From positions 72,410,659-72,474,658 of the forward strand of contig CM049313.1 in assembly GCA_026874595.1 (NCBI GenBank): a stretch of DNA of 64,000 bases, read 5' to 3'. The stretch is from Sipunculus nudus. Its lineage: Eukaryota; Annelida; Sipuncula; Golfingiida; Sipunculidae. Shown here one piece after another: positions 51,201 to 61,130 of this stretch; positions within the stretch are counted from its first letter, which is position 1, and each line of letters starts with the position of its first letter. The position numbers were made by a program, and so were the translations under genes. Below the pieces are notes generated by a model. It saw nothing but the letters and a program-made list of their open reading frames with translations, was not told the DNA's origin and searched no databases.

Positions 51201-54200
51201 AACTAACTTGGCTTAATGTTAGAAATAATACTCTATGGTTTCTTTTTGTGCTGTTGTATACACCAACATAAAATCTAACTTTAATAGTATTGTGTTTTAT
51301 TGTAACACAACTTTATTTTGTGTTCTTACAGTGGTGTTTGCCAAGTATTCACTGTTTTTTCAAATTTATTAGCATAGATGTCAGGTAGAAGGCATGTACT
51401 TAAGATTATTAAACATTATTAGTTACTTATACATATATTCCAAGTGGCAAAGGCAATATTTTATTTATCCAGGTCTTATCCTTGTACTCAATGGATGTTT
51501 TTGTCATGGTACATTTTGTTAGCTAGAAAAAATTGTTATAACCGAGTTTAAAATCCAATTCATTCACTTCCACCTTAATATCCTGGTAATTGAATAACTC
51601 ATAAGTAAAACAAGTGACCCATGGGTCATGACACTCAGCTGACTGGGAAGAGATTCACAAAAGGAAATTTTATCATCTGAATGGTAGTATATACCCATTC
51701 AACCGAAGCATCAAACAGATTAACCAACAGGCCAAGATTGTGTCTGTATTTATATATCTCAAAAATAGAGAAAAAATGCGTAAAAAATACAGGTGGCTCC
51801 ACCAGTCTGCAGAAACTAATAAAGAGACTTAATGGTCAATATGCATGCAAAGAATCATGGTGATCTCTGCATTAGTTATTCAGATACTTCAGCTTTTGTA
51901 TCAAATTTTCCATTATTCTGAGGGATACTTCGGAGTCCTATAGCTTGAAGGATATGGGTAACAGAGACCTAATTTCAGGTTTCCACAGACACTTTTCATG
52001 GGCCTCCTTGCATGACAAGAATGAAGATATTAGGTCCAGTTGTTACAATTTATGCCATGTAAACAGATGACAGCATCCTTAAAGGTCTCAAAAATAGAGA
52101 AAAAAATTCGAAAAATTGAATAAAATATAGGTGGCACCATCAATCTGCAGAAATTGATGAAACACTCCATAAACAATACCATGCAAAGAATCATGGTGAT
52201 CTCTGCATTAGTTGTTCAGATACTTCAGCTTTTGTATCAAATTTTTCTTTATTCTGAGGGATACTTCGGAGTCCTATAGCTTGAAGGATATGGGAAACAG
52301 AGACCTAATTTCTGGTTTCCACAGACACATGGGCCTCCTTGCATGACAAGAATGAAGATTCTAGGTCCAGTTGTTACAATTGTACCATGTTGACTGATAA
52401 CCACATCTTTAAAGGTCTCAAAAATAGAGAAAAAAATCATAAAAATTTGAAAAATAGAGGTGGTGCACCCAGTCTGCAGAAACTAATGGAACACCTCATG
52501 ATCAATATGTATGCCAAAAATCATAACTATCAGTGTTGTAGTTATTGAGATACTGCAGTTTTTGTATCAAATTTTTCATTATTCCTAGGGGTATTTTGGA
52601 GCCATGCAGCTTAAAGGATATGGATAACAGAGACCTAATTTCAATTTTCCATGGAGACTTTTCATTGGTCTCCCTGTGTGTCAAGAATGAAGATTCTAGG
52701 TCAAGTCTATACGATTTGTGCCCTGTTAACAGATGTTCATATCTTTAAAGGTCGCAGGGTAGAGAAAAAAATTTGTAAAAAAACCCAAACAAATATAGGT
52801 GGTGCCACCAGTCTGCAGAAACTGATGAAACATTCCATGATTATTATCCAAACAAACAATTATGTTGATCTCTGCATTAGTTGTTCAGATAATTTAGCTT
52901 TTGTATCAAATTTTCCATTATTCTGAGCTGTACTTTGGAGTGCCATAGCTCAAAGGATATGGGTAACAGAGACCTAATTTCAGGTTTCCATGGAGACTTT
53001 TTATGGGTCTCCCGATGTGTCAAGATTGAAGATTCTAGGTCCAGTTGTTACGATTTGTACCCTGTTGACAGATAACCACATGCTTAAAGGTCTCAAAAAT
53101 AGAGAAAAAAATCGTAAAAATTTGAAAAAAATTCAGGTGGCTCCACCAGTCTGCAGGAACTGATGGAACACCTCTTGATCAATATGTATGCCCAAAATCA
53201 TGACCATCAGTGTTGTAGTTATTGAGATGTTGCAGTTTTTTTTAATCAAATTTCCATTATTTTTGGGGGTAATTGGGAGCCCCACAGCTCAAAGGATGGG
53301 TAACAGAGACCTAATTTCAGGTTTCTATGGAGACTTTTCATGGGTCTCCCTGTGTGTCAAGAATGAAGATTCTAGGTCCAGTCTTTACGATTTGTGCCCT
53401 GATAACAGATGTTCACATTTTTAAAGGTCTAAAAATAGAGAAAACAATTCGTAAAAAATCGAAAAATACAGGTGGCGCCACCAGTCTGCAGAAACTGATG
53501 AAACAGCTCATGATCAATATGTATGGCAAAAATCATGACCATCAGTGATGTAGTTAATGAGATTTTGAAATTTTTGTATGAAATTTTTTACTATTCTGGG
53601 GGGTACTTTGGGGCCCAATAGCTCGAAGGATTTGGGTAACAGAGACCTAATTTCCGGATTTCATGGAGACTTTTCATAGGTCTCTCACTGTGTCAAGAAT
53701 GAAGATTCTAGGTCCAGTCTTTATGATTTGTGCCTTGTTAACAGATGTTCACATTTTTAAAGGTCTCAAAATAGAGAAAAAAATTCGTAAAAAATCGAAA
53801 AATACAGGTGGCGCCACCAGTCTGCAGAAACTGATGAAACAGCTCATGATCAATAGGTGTGCCAAAAATCATGACCATCAGTGATTAAGTTAATGAGATA
53901 TTGAAGTTTTTGTATGAAATTTTTGACTATTCTGGGGGGTACTTTGGGGCGCAATAGCTCGAAGGATATGGGTAACAGAGACCTAATTTCTGGTTTCCGC
54001 GGAGATTTTTCATCGACCTCTCAGAATGTCAAGTTACAAGATTCTAAGTCCAGCGGTTATGATTTGTGCCAGGTTAACAGACAGATGGACAACGGACAAA
54101 GAGTGATCGCTATAGCTCAGCATGACTGAAAGTCAGGTGAGCTAAAAATTAGTTTTCAATCACAATTTTGAATTTTTTTAGGGATAAAAACACAAACAAA

Positions 54201-55170
54201 CTAGATATTTCTTGGCACTGCAGGTGCCATAGTATCCCCAGACAATTAACCCCCCTCTCCCTCCTACCAGCCCTTGATAAGATGCATTTTGCCCTGTAAG
54301 TTTGGTGACTGTACCATCAATTTTTTTTTTAGTTATTGCCATAATTTCATTTTAACATTATCCCTGCTGTGACCTTGAAAAAATGTATCAAGGTCATCAA
54401 ATTTCAAATTTGTCTGGGGATACAAATACTGTTTTAGCAAAATATCTGAAATATTTTCTTTGCAGCTATGCAGATTTGTCTACCTGCTTTGTTAAGTATT
54501 GAACCAAGTCTCTTCAAAGTGACACCCCAAGCTTTGACAATAGACTGTCTTGGTCTCAATGAAACAATGTTTTAGTTGGTAGCCAGTGGAGAAACTTTGT
54601 TTTACATGCAACTAACCTGATATCAGAGAGGTCACTCTTCAGCTTTTCGTTTTCTGCCTTTAAAGCCTGGAAGTAAACTGTAACTTTAATATTTCATAAA
54701 ACTGAACAAGATCAGGAAACCCGCCAAAAGGAGAGGAAGTGATTTCAGAACCAACAGAATAAATGTAATAAGATTACTTGAATTACTTTCAAAAGAGAAT
54801 GAATTACAAATGAGTTAAAAATACATACATCTCTGACAACCTCATTCAATCAAGATGACTTCAAATTAACAGTTACCCTACAATGTTATCTGTAAATTTC
54901 CACTTGGATTTAAATTTAAAAATAGAATAAAAGGTTTTCAAAAAATTTATTTAACTGAAGCTTATAATAAATGTATTCAAATCAAGCCATCCAAAAATAA
55001 TACAAAAAGAGATACAACTTACACCTGCAGTAGGGTAACTGTATGTTATTTAAATTAGGCATTCATTTCAGCGACAAGAGCTGGGTTAGACAGCTCACCT
55101 TTATTTCCCGCTCTGCTTTTGCAAGGCTAGCACTATTTGTTCCTGAAGATGGATAGTCTTGTTGGTTCAT
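26363..55170 (-). CDS. Uncharacterised 671-residue coiled-coil protein, 13 coding exons
   Basis: The gene is assembled from 13 exons on the - strand: 55170-55099, 54666-54617, 51060-50961, 50293-50205, 49527-49413, 49005-48874, 45851-45621, 33664-33509, 33263-33175, 29762-29704, 28884-28793, 27943-27901 and 27150-26363. Every junction is GT-AG and the sum is 2016 nt (671 codons plus TGA), which strongly supports the model. The start ATG has A at -3 and two upstream in-frame TGA codons. No signal peptide or membrane segment is seen. Residues about 15-75, 316-400 and 410-475 look like Leu/Glu/Lys heptad-type helices, and residues about 480-671 are Ser/Pro/Lys-rich and probably disordered. I do not recognise the family; a cytoskeletal or centrosomal scaffold is a guess from composition only. 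The 12-kb intron 7 is filled with transposable elements. Confidence 0.85.
27177..27217. repeat. (AT)n microsatellite next to an acceptor
   Basis: About 20 AT dinucleotides 27-67 bp upstream (on the - strand) of the exon 13 acceptor, replacing a normal polypyrimidine tract over that span. Confidence 0.95.
27218..27900. other. Intron 12 of coiled-coil gene
   Basis: Ordinary AT-rich intron sequence with nothing further recognised. Confidence 0.6.
27901..27943 (-). CDS. Coiled-coil gene exon 12
   Basis: 43 nt encoding IDEGITKLKPPESK plus one base. Acceptor GCTATTTCAG, donor AGA|GTAAGT. Confidence 0.85.
27944..28792. other. Intron 11 of coiled-coil gene
   Basis: Contains near 28330-28545 a short GACAGACA-type microsatellite tail resembling a decayed element end. 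No gene. Confidence 0.55.
28793..28884 (-). CDS. Coiled-coil gene exon 11
   Basis: 92 nt; completes Glu, then VMVQYRHLEKTANEDALKNF and LASFKLHARQ. Acceptor TTATAACAG, donor CAG|GTCAGT. Amphipathic helical pattern. Confidence 0.88.
28885..29703. other. Intron 10 of coiled-coil gene
   Basis: No repeat family or RNA gene recognised in this 0.8 kb. Confidence 0.6.
29704..29762 (-). CDS. Coiled-coil gene exon 10
   Basis: 59 nt; completes Arg, then TSCLEFNQEVYDVIAQPLE plus one base. Acceptor AATTTCAG, donor GAAG|GTAAGA. A family A-type element ends only about 27 bp upstream of the acceptor. Confidence 0.87.
29790..31382 (+). mobile_element. Family A-ended element with AGGTCA-rich core
   Basis: Has family A ends (TTTTTAGCTCAGCTGAC with GTCCGTC tail; TGACCCATGGGTCACTTG), but its core resembles the AGGTCAAAGGTCAAGGTCAC repeats of E1 rather than the A1 core (motifs near 30115, 30250, 30395, 30530, 30838). 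It suggests that ends and cores of these families recombine. Confidence 0.8.
31383..31932. other. Intron 9 sequence between two elements
   Basis: 550 nt of unique-looking AT-rich intron; no gene recognised. Confidence 0.55.
31933..32815 (-). mobile_element. Family A element, short copy A2 (reverse)
   Basis: Starts ACAAGTGACCCATGGGTCA and ends GTCAGCTGAGCTAAAAA, with a GGACGGACGACGGACAAAG tail. Core reduced to about two units. Confidence 0.85.
32816..33174. other. Intron 9, exon-proximal part
   Basis: A-rich start at the element edge, a short (AT) tract near 32950, otherwise ordinary intron. Confidence 0.55.
33175..33263 (-). CDS. Coiled-coil gene exon 9
   Basis: 89 nt encoding VKALKKELEFHCAVYQHQQE then YMKSMFNIL plus two bases. 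Acceptor GATTGACAG, donor CAG|GTATGT. Confidence 0.88.
33509..33664 (-). CDS. Coiled-coil gene exon 8
   Basis: 156 nt, 52 codons beginning GKLRKPVIQDLTTTAVMSRM and ending FNYQSTMAQLQ. Acceptor TTTCAG, donor CAG|GTATGA. Phase 0 at both ends. Confidence 0.88.
33730..34656. other. Intron 7: lone element end and unique sequence
   Basis: ACAAGGGACCCATGGGTCAC at about 33731 is a family C/A-type left end without a matching partner nearby. At 34490-34650 about 150 bp is shared with 59840-60000 ('tggactgcttgacaatg'). The rest is AT-rich and includes a G run at 34440-34454. Confidence 0.55.
36615..39956 (+). mobile_element. Family A element A3, nested in C1
   Basis: Starts AGCTCAGCTGACTGAAAGTC with a TCCG-type tail, ends TGACCCATGGGTCACTTGT. 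Core units of about 335-340 bp as in A1, several with 'gactggtggcgccacctgta'. Interrupted at 38617-39774 by B3. Confidence 0.88.
38617..39774 (-). mobile_element. Family B element B3 (reverse), nested in A3
   Basis: Terminal hairpin at 38619-38648 (GTATCCGC/GCGGATAC, AAAAC/GTTTT, loop GAA), the other end TATTCTAG at 39774. The core has GGTGGCGCCACCT palindromes as in B1 and B2, here in reverse. Confidence 0.87.
40728..40871. mobile_element. Short MITE-like element with inverted ends
   Basis: TAGTCTCCTGCCA (40730-40742) and TGGCAGGGGACTA (40837-40849) are inverted repeats with one mismatch, enclosing a 'ctgtccatctgtccttctg' microsatellite-like middle. No protein. Confidence 0.5.
40915..42364 (+). 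mobile_element. Family D element D1 with about 145-bp tandem core
   Basis: Begins ACAAGGGCACCGCAAAGCGG and ends in a GGACGGACAGACAG tail then GCGAGGGGATAA. The core holds about eight units of roughly 145 bp, each with TGACCTTTGACCCCGTGACC or a close variant (near 41138, 41290, 41439, 41584, 41730, 41874, 42020, 42165). Open frames across it are repeat artefacts. Confidence 0.87.
42365..44987 (+). mobile_element. Family C element C2 (uninterrupted)
   Basis: About 2.6 kb, from ACAAGGGACCTATGGGTCAC to GTCAGCTGAGCTAAAAA with a long GGAC microsatellite tail (44875-44935). It starts at the base after D1 ends. It gives the empty-site reference for the A3 insertion in C1. No transposase seen. Confidence 0.87.
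44988..45620. other. Intron 7, exon 7-proximal unique sequence
   Basis: A 134-codon + strand open frame (45168-45572) exists, but it is Tyr/Thr/Leu-rich with no recognisable domain and lies inside an intron, so I treat it as chance. Confidence 0.5.
45621..45851 (-). CDS. Coiled-coil gene exon 7
   Basis: 231 nt, 77 codons from AQLESRLSLLYKELIGTHQC through VYDRLATHLVTAARQLQQAT to LVPSAPW; acceptor ATTCTCAG, donor TGG|GTAAGG. Helical and Leu-rich with little charge, unlike the surrounding Glu/Lys-rich coils. Perhaps a small globular helical domain. Confidence 0.88.
46060..47529 (+). mobile_element. Family B element B2
   Basis: CTAGAATATGGGTAGTCGAC start; GGC-rich 3' part and terminal GTATCCGC...GCGGATAC hairpin (about 47498-47527) as in B1. 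The core has GGTGGCGCCACCT at intervals. It sits in intron 6 of the coiled-coil gene. Confidence 0.88.
47929..48675 (+). mobile_element. Family D element D2 (short)
   Basis: ACAAGGGCACCCCAAAGCAG start, GGACAGACAGATGGACAG tail and GCGAGGGGATAA end. About four diverged core units with GACCTTTGACCC-type motifs. It ends about 200 bp from exon 6. Confidence 0.82.
48874..49005 (-). CDS. Coiled-coil gene exon 6
   Basis: 132 nt, 44 codons: NTSKERLQQPLAFMRGFVNE, then SLKGEVSLLDVCSGQLDHLN, LKHV. Acceptor AAATTGCAG, donor GTG|GTAAGG. Phase 0 both ends. Confidence 0.88.
49413..49527 (-). CDS. Coiled-coil gene exon 5
   Basis: 115 nt; completes Arg, then ANLQAEGAIGEVKVNRADLK and QVLDTAESCRIKLSKNVE. Acceptor TGTTCACAG, donor GAG|GTATAAGT. 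The donor choice is fixed by frame with exon 6. Confidence 0.85.
49528..50204. other. Intron 4 of coiled-coil gene
   Basis: AT-rich; no repeat family or RNA gene recognised. Confidence 0.6.
50205..50293 (-). CDS. Coiled-coil gene exon 4
   Basis: 89 nt encoding TLLLNEALSSRLHTILDVEN then GLSSIADIC plus two bases; acceptor TTCAAACAG, donor CAG|GTGAGA. Confidence 0.88.
50294..50960. other. Intron 3 of coiled-coil gene
   Basis: No repeat family or RNA gene recognised. Confidence 0.6.
50961..51060 (-). CDS. Coiled-coil gene exon 3
   Basis: 100 nt; completes Ser, then SLYKLLVDEQSHEKFDERRV and NFLKSQLVQVERQ. Acceptor TTATTTTTAG, donor CAG|GTAAAT. Heptad-like. Confidence 0.88.
51061..51609. other. 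Intron 2, exon 3-proximal part
   Basis: Ordinary AT-rich intron up to the edge of element A4. Confidence 0.55.
51610..54148 (-). mobile_element. Family A element A4 (reverse, near complete)
   Basis: From ACAAGTGACCCATGGGTCA to GTGAGCTAAAAA, with the GACAACGGACAAAG tail. It has about seven core units with 'ggtggcgccaccagtctgc' in the best preserved ones. It is the longest uninterrupted family A copy (2.5 kb) in the window. Confidence 0.88.
54200..54424 (+). mobile_element. Short element E2 (ends of E1 without tandem core)
   Basis: Left end AACTAGATATTTCTTGGCAC, right end TCTGGGGATACAA. GTATCCCCAGACAA near the left end and TTGTCTGGGGATAC at the right end are perfect 14-bp inverted repeats. 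No tandem core, 225 bp in all. Confidence 0.7.
54617..54666 (-). CDS. Coiled-coil gene exon 2
   Basis: 50 nt encoding ALKAENEKLKSDLSDI plus two bases; acceptor TTACTTCCAG, donor CAG|GTTAGT. A clear coiled-coil heptad. Confidence 0.87.
54667..55098. other. Intron 1 of the coding part
   Basis: Ordinary AT-rich intron. Confidence 0.6.
55099..55170 (-). CDS. Coiled-coil gene exon 1 (start codon)
   Basis: 72 nt encoding MNQQDYPSSGTNSASLAKAE then REIK. The ATG context is CACC with A at -3, and in-frame TGA codons lie upstream, so this is the likely start. Donor AAG|GTGAGC. Confidence 0.85.
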
Positions 55171-55259
55171 GGTGTTGTGCTCTGTAATGTTTGTGGCTGT
55201 TCATTGGTCAATTATCTGTCATTGAATGTCAATCATTTTATGCCTGCTTAAGGAAGCAT
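55171..55259 (-). other. 5' UTR part of coiled-coil exon 1
   Basis: A good acceptor (pyrimidine tract, then TTGTTAG) lies at 55260-55261 on the - strand, so exon 1 probably starts at 55259 and is preceded by a non-coding exon upstream. Confidence 0.5.
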
Positions 55260-55261
55260 CT

Positions 55262-57465
55262 AACAAAAGAAACAGGAAAAAAATAACAAATGCTTGTGCA
55301 TGTTAATGATAAACAAATTATTTTTATGTTATCTTGTAGAAACTCCCCCTGAAAGAATTCCACAGTCACATTTTTGCATTGGTATAGGAAGTGATAAAAT
55401 ATACATGCATGACTTTCAAGAAATAAATGAATGATGGAATGTGTGATGCTGCTGCTATCTAGAAGTTGATATCTTAACTAAATTACAACATGAAAGCACC
55501 CAACATTGTGCCAAAACATGACCAGCTGCATGTACACATGCAGGTGTAGCCAGTGCCAATGGTCTCTGAATGATACACGGTGAGATAGCAGTCATACCAC
55601 ACCTGTATCACAGTATAAGTACCTTTTAAGTAACTGACAAGTGTAATATTCAAAACACCAAGAGTCACTTTTTCAATTACTCTTTACTTTGAAATCTAAG
55701 CCCCCCCCCCCCCCCCACATTCAAGCCTTCATCATAACATATACAATTTTATGTCATATGTGATTCCAAATGATAACTCAGTCAAATAAAGAAGCTGAAC
55801 TGAGCAAGATATTCTTCTAGTGGTACAGATGCAAGTTTTGAAGGCCCATCAGAGACCATAGAGTGGCTGACTGGAAATCCCCTAGACATTCCCACACTGT
55901 GGGGGAGGCATGGGAGGGACCTGTCCTACAATATTATAAGCACCTGTTATATATTTTCTGATAAACAAACTGACTAATGCTTCTTCCTTTCTGTTTTATA
56001 TAAAAATATATGGTATATGAGGAACTGTGGGTTGGTGAATGCATTTCACACTTGCTCATAAATACCTGGTATGTATATATTTTTTACATGTGGGTGACTG
56101 TGTATGTGCAGGGGTCTGGACAGCTGAGTGGTAAAATGCTTGGCTCTCTCTGCTGGGGACCTGGGTTTGATCCCCTGAACTGCCATGAGAGTGGGTTGTA
56201 GTTGCCCATCCATGGTCGGTGGTTTTCTCTGGCTCCTCAGGTTCTGCCATCCATATAGACTATTGAATGCCATCATCTGAGCCATGGACAGTGCCTTGTA
56301 TTATTAACTACAGCTAGTGGTACAATCCATGTTTAATAAATAAAGTTTAAATTAAATTTTTATATTACAATTTATGTTTATTAAGAAGAATTTTTAGTCT
56401 CCTTGCAACTGTGATTCAACAAAGTAACCAGGCACTTTGAGTGTTTTTACAAATAAAAATATTTAAAATATAATGTAAATACTAACATTTCATCAGAATC
56501 ATTGAACTAGAAATAAACCTAGACTACTGGTTCTGGTAAGTAAATACCAATGCAGTAAAAATTGTGTTAATGGATCTCTACTTTTTGCCTGTAAACATTA
56601 TGAAGTTAATAAAAATATGAGCTATATTGTTAATTTTTTATAAGTAAAATTTATATGAATAAATGAAACACTTAAGGTGGCCTAAAAATGGAATTAATAT
56701 GTTGGTGAAACTCCAGATAGATCATGACTGATTCTTTAGAAATGAATGGGTATTTGATCAATCAGCATCTAATTCTGGACTTACTATTTAATATAGATCT
56801 CCACTCTGACGGTGACCCAGTAAGTGACATTTAGAATTTTTGCTGAACATGTGTAAGATCACAGCACACTGTGCCATATAAAATGACACTATCATGAAAC
56901 ATTGACAAAGTATACCTGTCCCTCAATATCTTGAAGATATGTGTTAAAGATGAAAATCAGCATCTTGAAGATCATGATTCATAAAAACTAAATATTCAAA
57001 CAGATCATCATCTAAAAATGTATTAAAATATATTCAGAAAATGGTCTTTCTCATGATGAAAATATACTTATAAAATATAAAACACAGTATAGCACCAGTT
57101 AACGGTGACTTAAAGCTTTGGGGGCAGGGTTTTTGTTCAAGTAAATAATCTTTGGATAAACACTGCTGCATGATTCACCCTGAATGCCAAATTGCCGCTG
57201 TGCAGGGGGAGACTGACAGAGCATGCATTAATGAAAAAAGTCCATAATTTTCTTTGGCAACAGCTTTTTTGATAAGTTTTCCATCAAATTAATCAATTGA
57301 TCATGTAAAATACATTGAAATTATTGAGAGGCAGCCCAGAGAGAGAAAAAGAGAGGGGGGGACGGAGTCAAGTAGACACAGGAAACCAAATAGTCAACTT
57401 GGAACTTTAAAAAAAACAGCAGGAAGTGTTCTGTTTTAAAAACAGAAAGACTAAAATGAATAAAA
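55262..57465. other. 5' UTR intron of coiled-coil gene
   Basis: No exon found. Holds a C run (55701-55716) and a tRNA-derived SINE (56109-56345). Confidence 0.5.
56109..56345 (+). mobile_element. tRNA-derived SINE
   Basis: The tRNA-like head has an A box 'tggacagctgagtggtaa' and a B box 'gggtttgatcccc' at tRNA-like spacing. A non-tRNA body (ggttttctctggctcctc) follows, and the tail is AATAAATAAAG. The body resembles the conserved central domain of broadly distributed molluscan SINEs, by memory only. Confidence 0.75.
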
Positions 57466-58462
57466 ACAAGGGACCCATGGGTCACGGTGCTCAGCTGATT
57501 GTGATTGTACTATAAATGTTTCTCCACTGTGATACTATATCGAGTCGATAAAAGCTTATGAATATCATGGACATGTTGGGCTATTATAAAGGAATGTAAT
57601 GTAATATGTGAGTAAATGATAAATGAAATTACCTGACTGATGGATTAATAGAGTCAAATATAGTTGTTTATTTTTTATTTATTTAGGAGGGGTTGAAAAT
57701 TGTGATATATTTGAGCAAATATGAATGCAATGACAGCAGTAATAAGCAGGAGTAGAATGATGATAAGGCTATTTGTTGAAGGATCTCAAGTGTATGGTAG
57801 TCTGCAAGCTTTTAATTTGACAGATATGATGTTATGATTAACTATGCTGATGAAGTGATTTATGAATTTGTGACTGTATGACACAATATCTCTTTAGTCT
57901 TGACAAGGTACATTATTGTGATGCCCACTATGTCTACATATTACACAATATTGACATAATTTCTGGCATGTACATAGGTACCTATGGAGGTATAGTTATA
58001 CAAAATATTAAAGTATGAATATATCTGATTCATCTTGTTCTTGCTTACTGAGGCTGACTTTGGGATGGATTTCGAGAAGAGAAAAGTGAAGGCAGCACGA
58101 AGGTGGATGTAGAAATATTCTATTGTAATGTTTTTCATTTATATAAGAATATGAAAAGCTAAGAGGAAAGGGGCCCTCCTACTTCGTTATAGTAAAGTTC
58201 TAAATATATGATTGCAAACTAATACTCTGACAAGACTGTCATGAAGAAAAAAAGTAAAATTTTGAGATACTGTGATGCATATGAAAATTTACAGATGGAC
58301 AGGCAAGTGGACAGAATGGACTAATACCTTTATTTCACTTTCAACGAAATAATGCATTTAAGTTTATATATAATCCTATTTTTTTTAAGCATATCCACTT
58401 TTTCCATTAAGAAGTTTTTATCTGAATCATTTTTTTATTTACAGGTTTTATAAATTATTAAT

Positions 58463-58605
58463 AAAAAAACCTGAAAATATAAGTTAAAATATTAGAATTG
58501 TTGCAAAAGTTGCAATCATTATATATACAGAGTAAAAAACTGAAACTATAAGTTAAAATATTAGAATTGTTGCAAAATTTGCTATCATCATATATCTAGA
58601 GTGTA
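58463..58605. repeat. Two-copy 69-bp direct repeat
   Basis: 'aagttaaaatattagaattg' recurs at 58481 and 58550 with similar flanks. Confidence 0.85.
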
Positions 58606-60575
58606 GCTCATATTGGGTCATATTATGCATACACATCTATTTTATTATTTTTAAATCATAAATGTTTAAACTGAATTTAAAAGAAAATAATGCCACAACA
58701 TGGCATCTACAAGAATATTCCTTGAATCACTCTTAAAAAGTTTTGCACATTGGAGTTTTCAGTACATGCTTAATTTTATTCACCAAAATAAAATAAAAGT
58801 AAATTTGCTAAAATAAAACATCTTTTCAAATGAAGTATACACACTGTTGGTTGAATGAGGGACAAACAATATCATTGTGCTAATTACTATCCCAGTTTTA
58901 ATTAATTACTGGAATTAATAGTCAATTTCACACCTGGTGAAGTTTTTACTCTTCTGAAGTAAGGAATTACTTATCTGATGAACATCCACACTTTAATAAT
59001 ATTACACAACTTTGTGGACACAATTAAATGTACACTTTAATCATTGTAACCCTGGTGGTACAATACAAAATCTAAAATGTAGCATAGCCTAGAATAAGAA
59101 TGAATCAAATACAGAAAATAATAACATTCATCTAGTTTATGCACCATCTGGAGGGGGGGGGGGGAGTGCAGGGCAGAGGGGAAGCCTGCTGGTAGTGGCC
59201 AAGCTGACCCAAGGCAAGCTGCCTGGGGTGGGTTACATAATGCAAGTGAAGGCTGTACTACTAGGTGGGCTAGATGTAAACAACACTTGACATGGTGTAT
59301 GGAAACTTGAATAAAAGCTGCTCTTTTCAATCAATTCCTTTGAAATTTCAGATTTTAAAAGATTAAATCCTTATGTATGTATGTTGTGAAAATTAAATCA
59401 ACAGTGCCAAAGTTGGACAAAATTTAAGGTATTAATTTTTTATTTTTATGCTAATAATTTGAAAAATTTGCAAAATTCAGATCTAATTTTGGGTAAACAA
59501 TTGAATCTTGATTAAATAAAGTTATATTCCTGAAAAAAAGTCTCTAGGTTCAGCAATTCTCATGTTAGGTGAGTAAATATATTTCCTGATTTTTTAAAAA
59601 ATTGCATTATGTTTTGGCCCATAACTTCAAAATAATACCCAATACTAACCTAATTTTTGGTATTTTCATAGAAAATGTATGAAAGAATGTGAATACTAAA
59701 TACGATCAAAAAAAGATCAGTGGTTTGATATAAGGCAGCCTTGAAGTGTAACAATGGCTTTTTTTATGGAAAACAGACTTTTTTCCTTAATATCTCGAAG
59801 GAACGAAGTCCTAATGGCCCAATTTCCGGTATGGTAGGAGATTTTGGGGACATCTAAAATTATGCCAACAGCCTGGGGAGCATAGAGATGTGCACTGAAT
59901 GACCTACAGTCATCAAAGTGGACTGCTTGACAATGTTAGGGAATACAACAAGAGCCTCCAAAAAAATTCAATAACTAGCCTAATTTTGCAGCTTTTATTT
60001 TCAAATTTCAGATTTTAACAGATTAAATCGTCATGTATACATGCTGTGAAAATTAAATCCACAGTACTTACAGGAATAAAACGTGCCGTGGCCAAAGTTG
60101 GGCAAAATTTAAGGTACAAATTTGATATTTTTGCCAATATTTAAAAAAATTTAACAGATTTTGATCTAATTTTTGGTATACAATTAAATTTTGATTAATT
60201 AAAGTTGTATTACTGGAAAAAAGTCCCTACCTTTAACGCTTTTGGTCTTAAGTGACCAAATATCTTCCTGATTTTTTTACAAAGTCCATTATGTTTGGGC
60301 CCATAACTTTTTTAAATTATATAATACTGACTTAATATCTGGCATGTAGATAGAAACTATATAGAGGAATATTTATGGTAAATATGAAGAAAACCAGATG
60401 AGTGATTTTGATATTAGGCAGTCCTGAAGTGTGAAAATAGATTTCTAATAAAAAATTGAGGTTTTTCCTTAATATCTCAAAGGAACAAAGTCCTATTGAC
60501 CCAATTTTCGGCATGGTAGGAGATTTTGGGGACATCTAACTGTATGCTGAATTTCAGATTCGTAGGTCCAACGGT

Positions 60576-61130
60576 GTTGTGAAACAAAAATGGGTCCCAC
60601 CCCTAATTCTGATAAACAGTATTACAGGGATGGGAATTTTGTAATTAATTAGTTTGGGTAGCGTGGCTAAATTTACAAATACTCCTCCATGCATCCAACT
60701 GACTATATTGACTAAGGCAGTTAAAAGTCAATTAGTGGCCACAAGAATTTATTACGAAAGAAACTACAAGATTACCGTACTGATATTACATAACAATTAT
60801 ATATATATACAAACCAGAATGTGGCTGTCCAGGTTTCCCTGGTCCCTTTAATCTCAGCTTCTGCTAAGATGGACCAGAGAGGCTCAAAGCCCTGTGGGAC
60901 AGACACCCGCACATGTGCAGTGTTCACAAGTCCCGGGCCTAAGAGACAGGGCTGGGCTGGTACATGGCTCATGTATCAGTCATTCCAGCCCTGCATCGCC
61001 AGCTCTGTGGTCATTGGTCAACCCAAGAGATCTGCATCAGGTGGCATTAATACCAGGGGAATCTCCCCTGGTAGCCATGATGTCATAGGGTGTTCCCCTG
61101 GTAATACTCGGGGTAGGGCATTTGTGTAAC
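60576..61130. mobile_element. GC-rich insertion inside C3
   Basis: In C1 the sequence 'gtgttgaaatgtgtcag' is continuous; in C3 about 555 bp lies between 'acggtgttg' and 'aaatgtgccag'. The insert is GC-rich near its right end and has a perfect hairpin at 61051-61073 (TACCAGGGGA/TCCCCTGGTA, 3-nt loop). No coding similarity recognised. Confidence 0.65.

Noticed and set aside
56109-56182. Functional tRNA gene
   Set aside because: A and B boxes are present, but the head is followed by a SINE body and A/T-rich tail, and I could not close a convincing cloverleaf.
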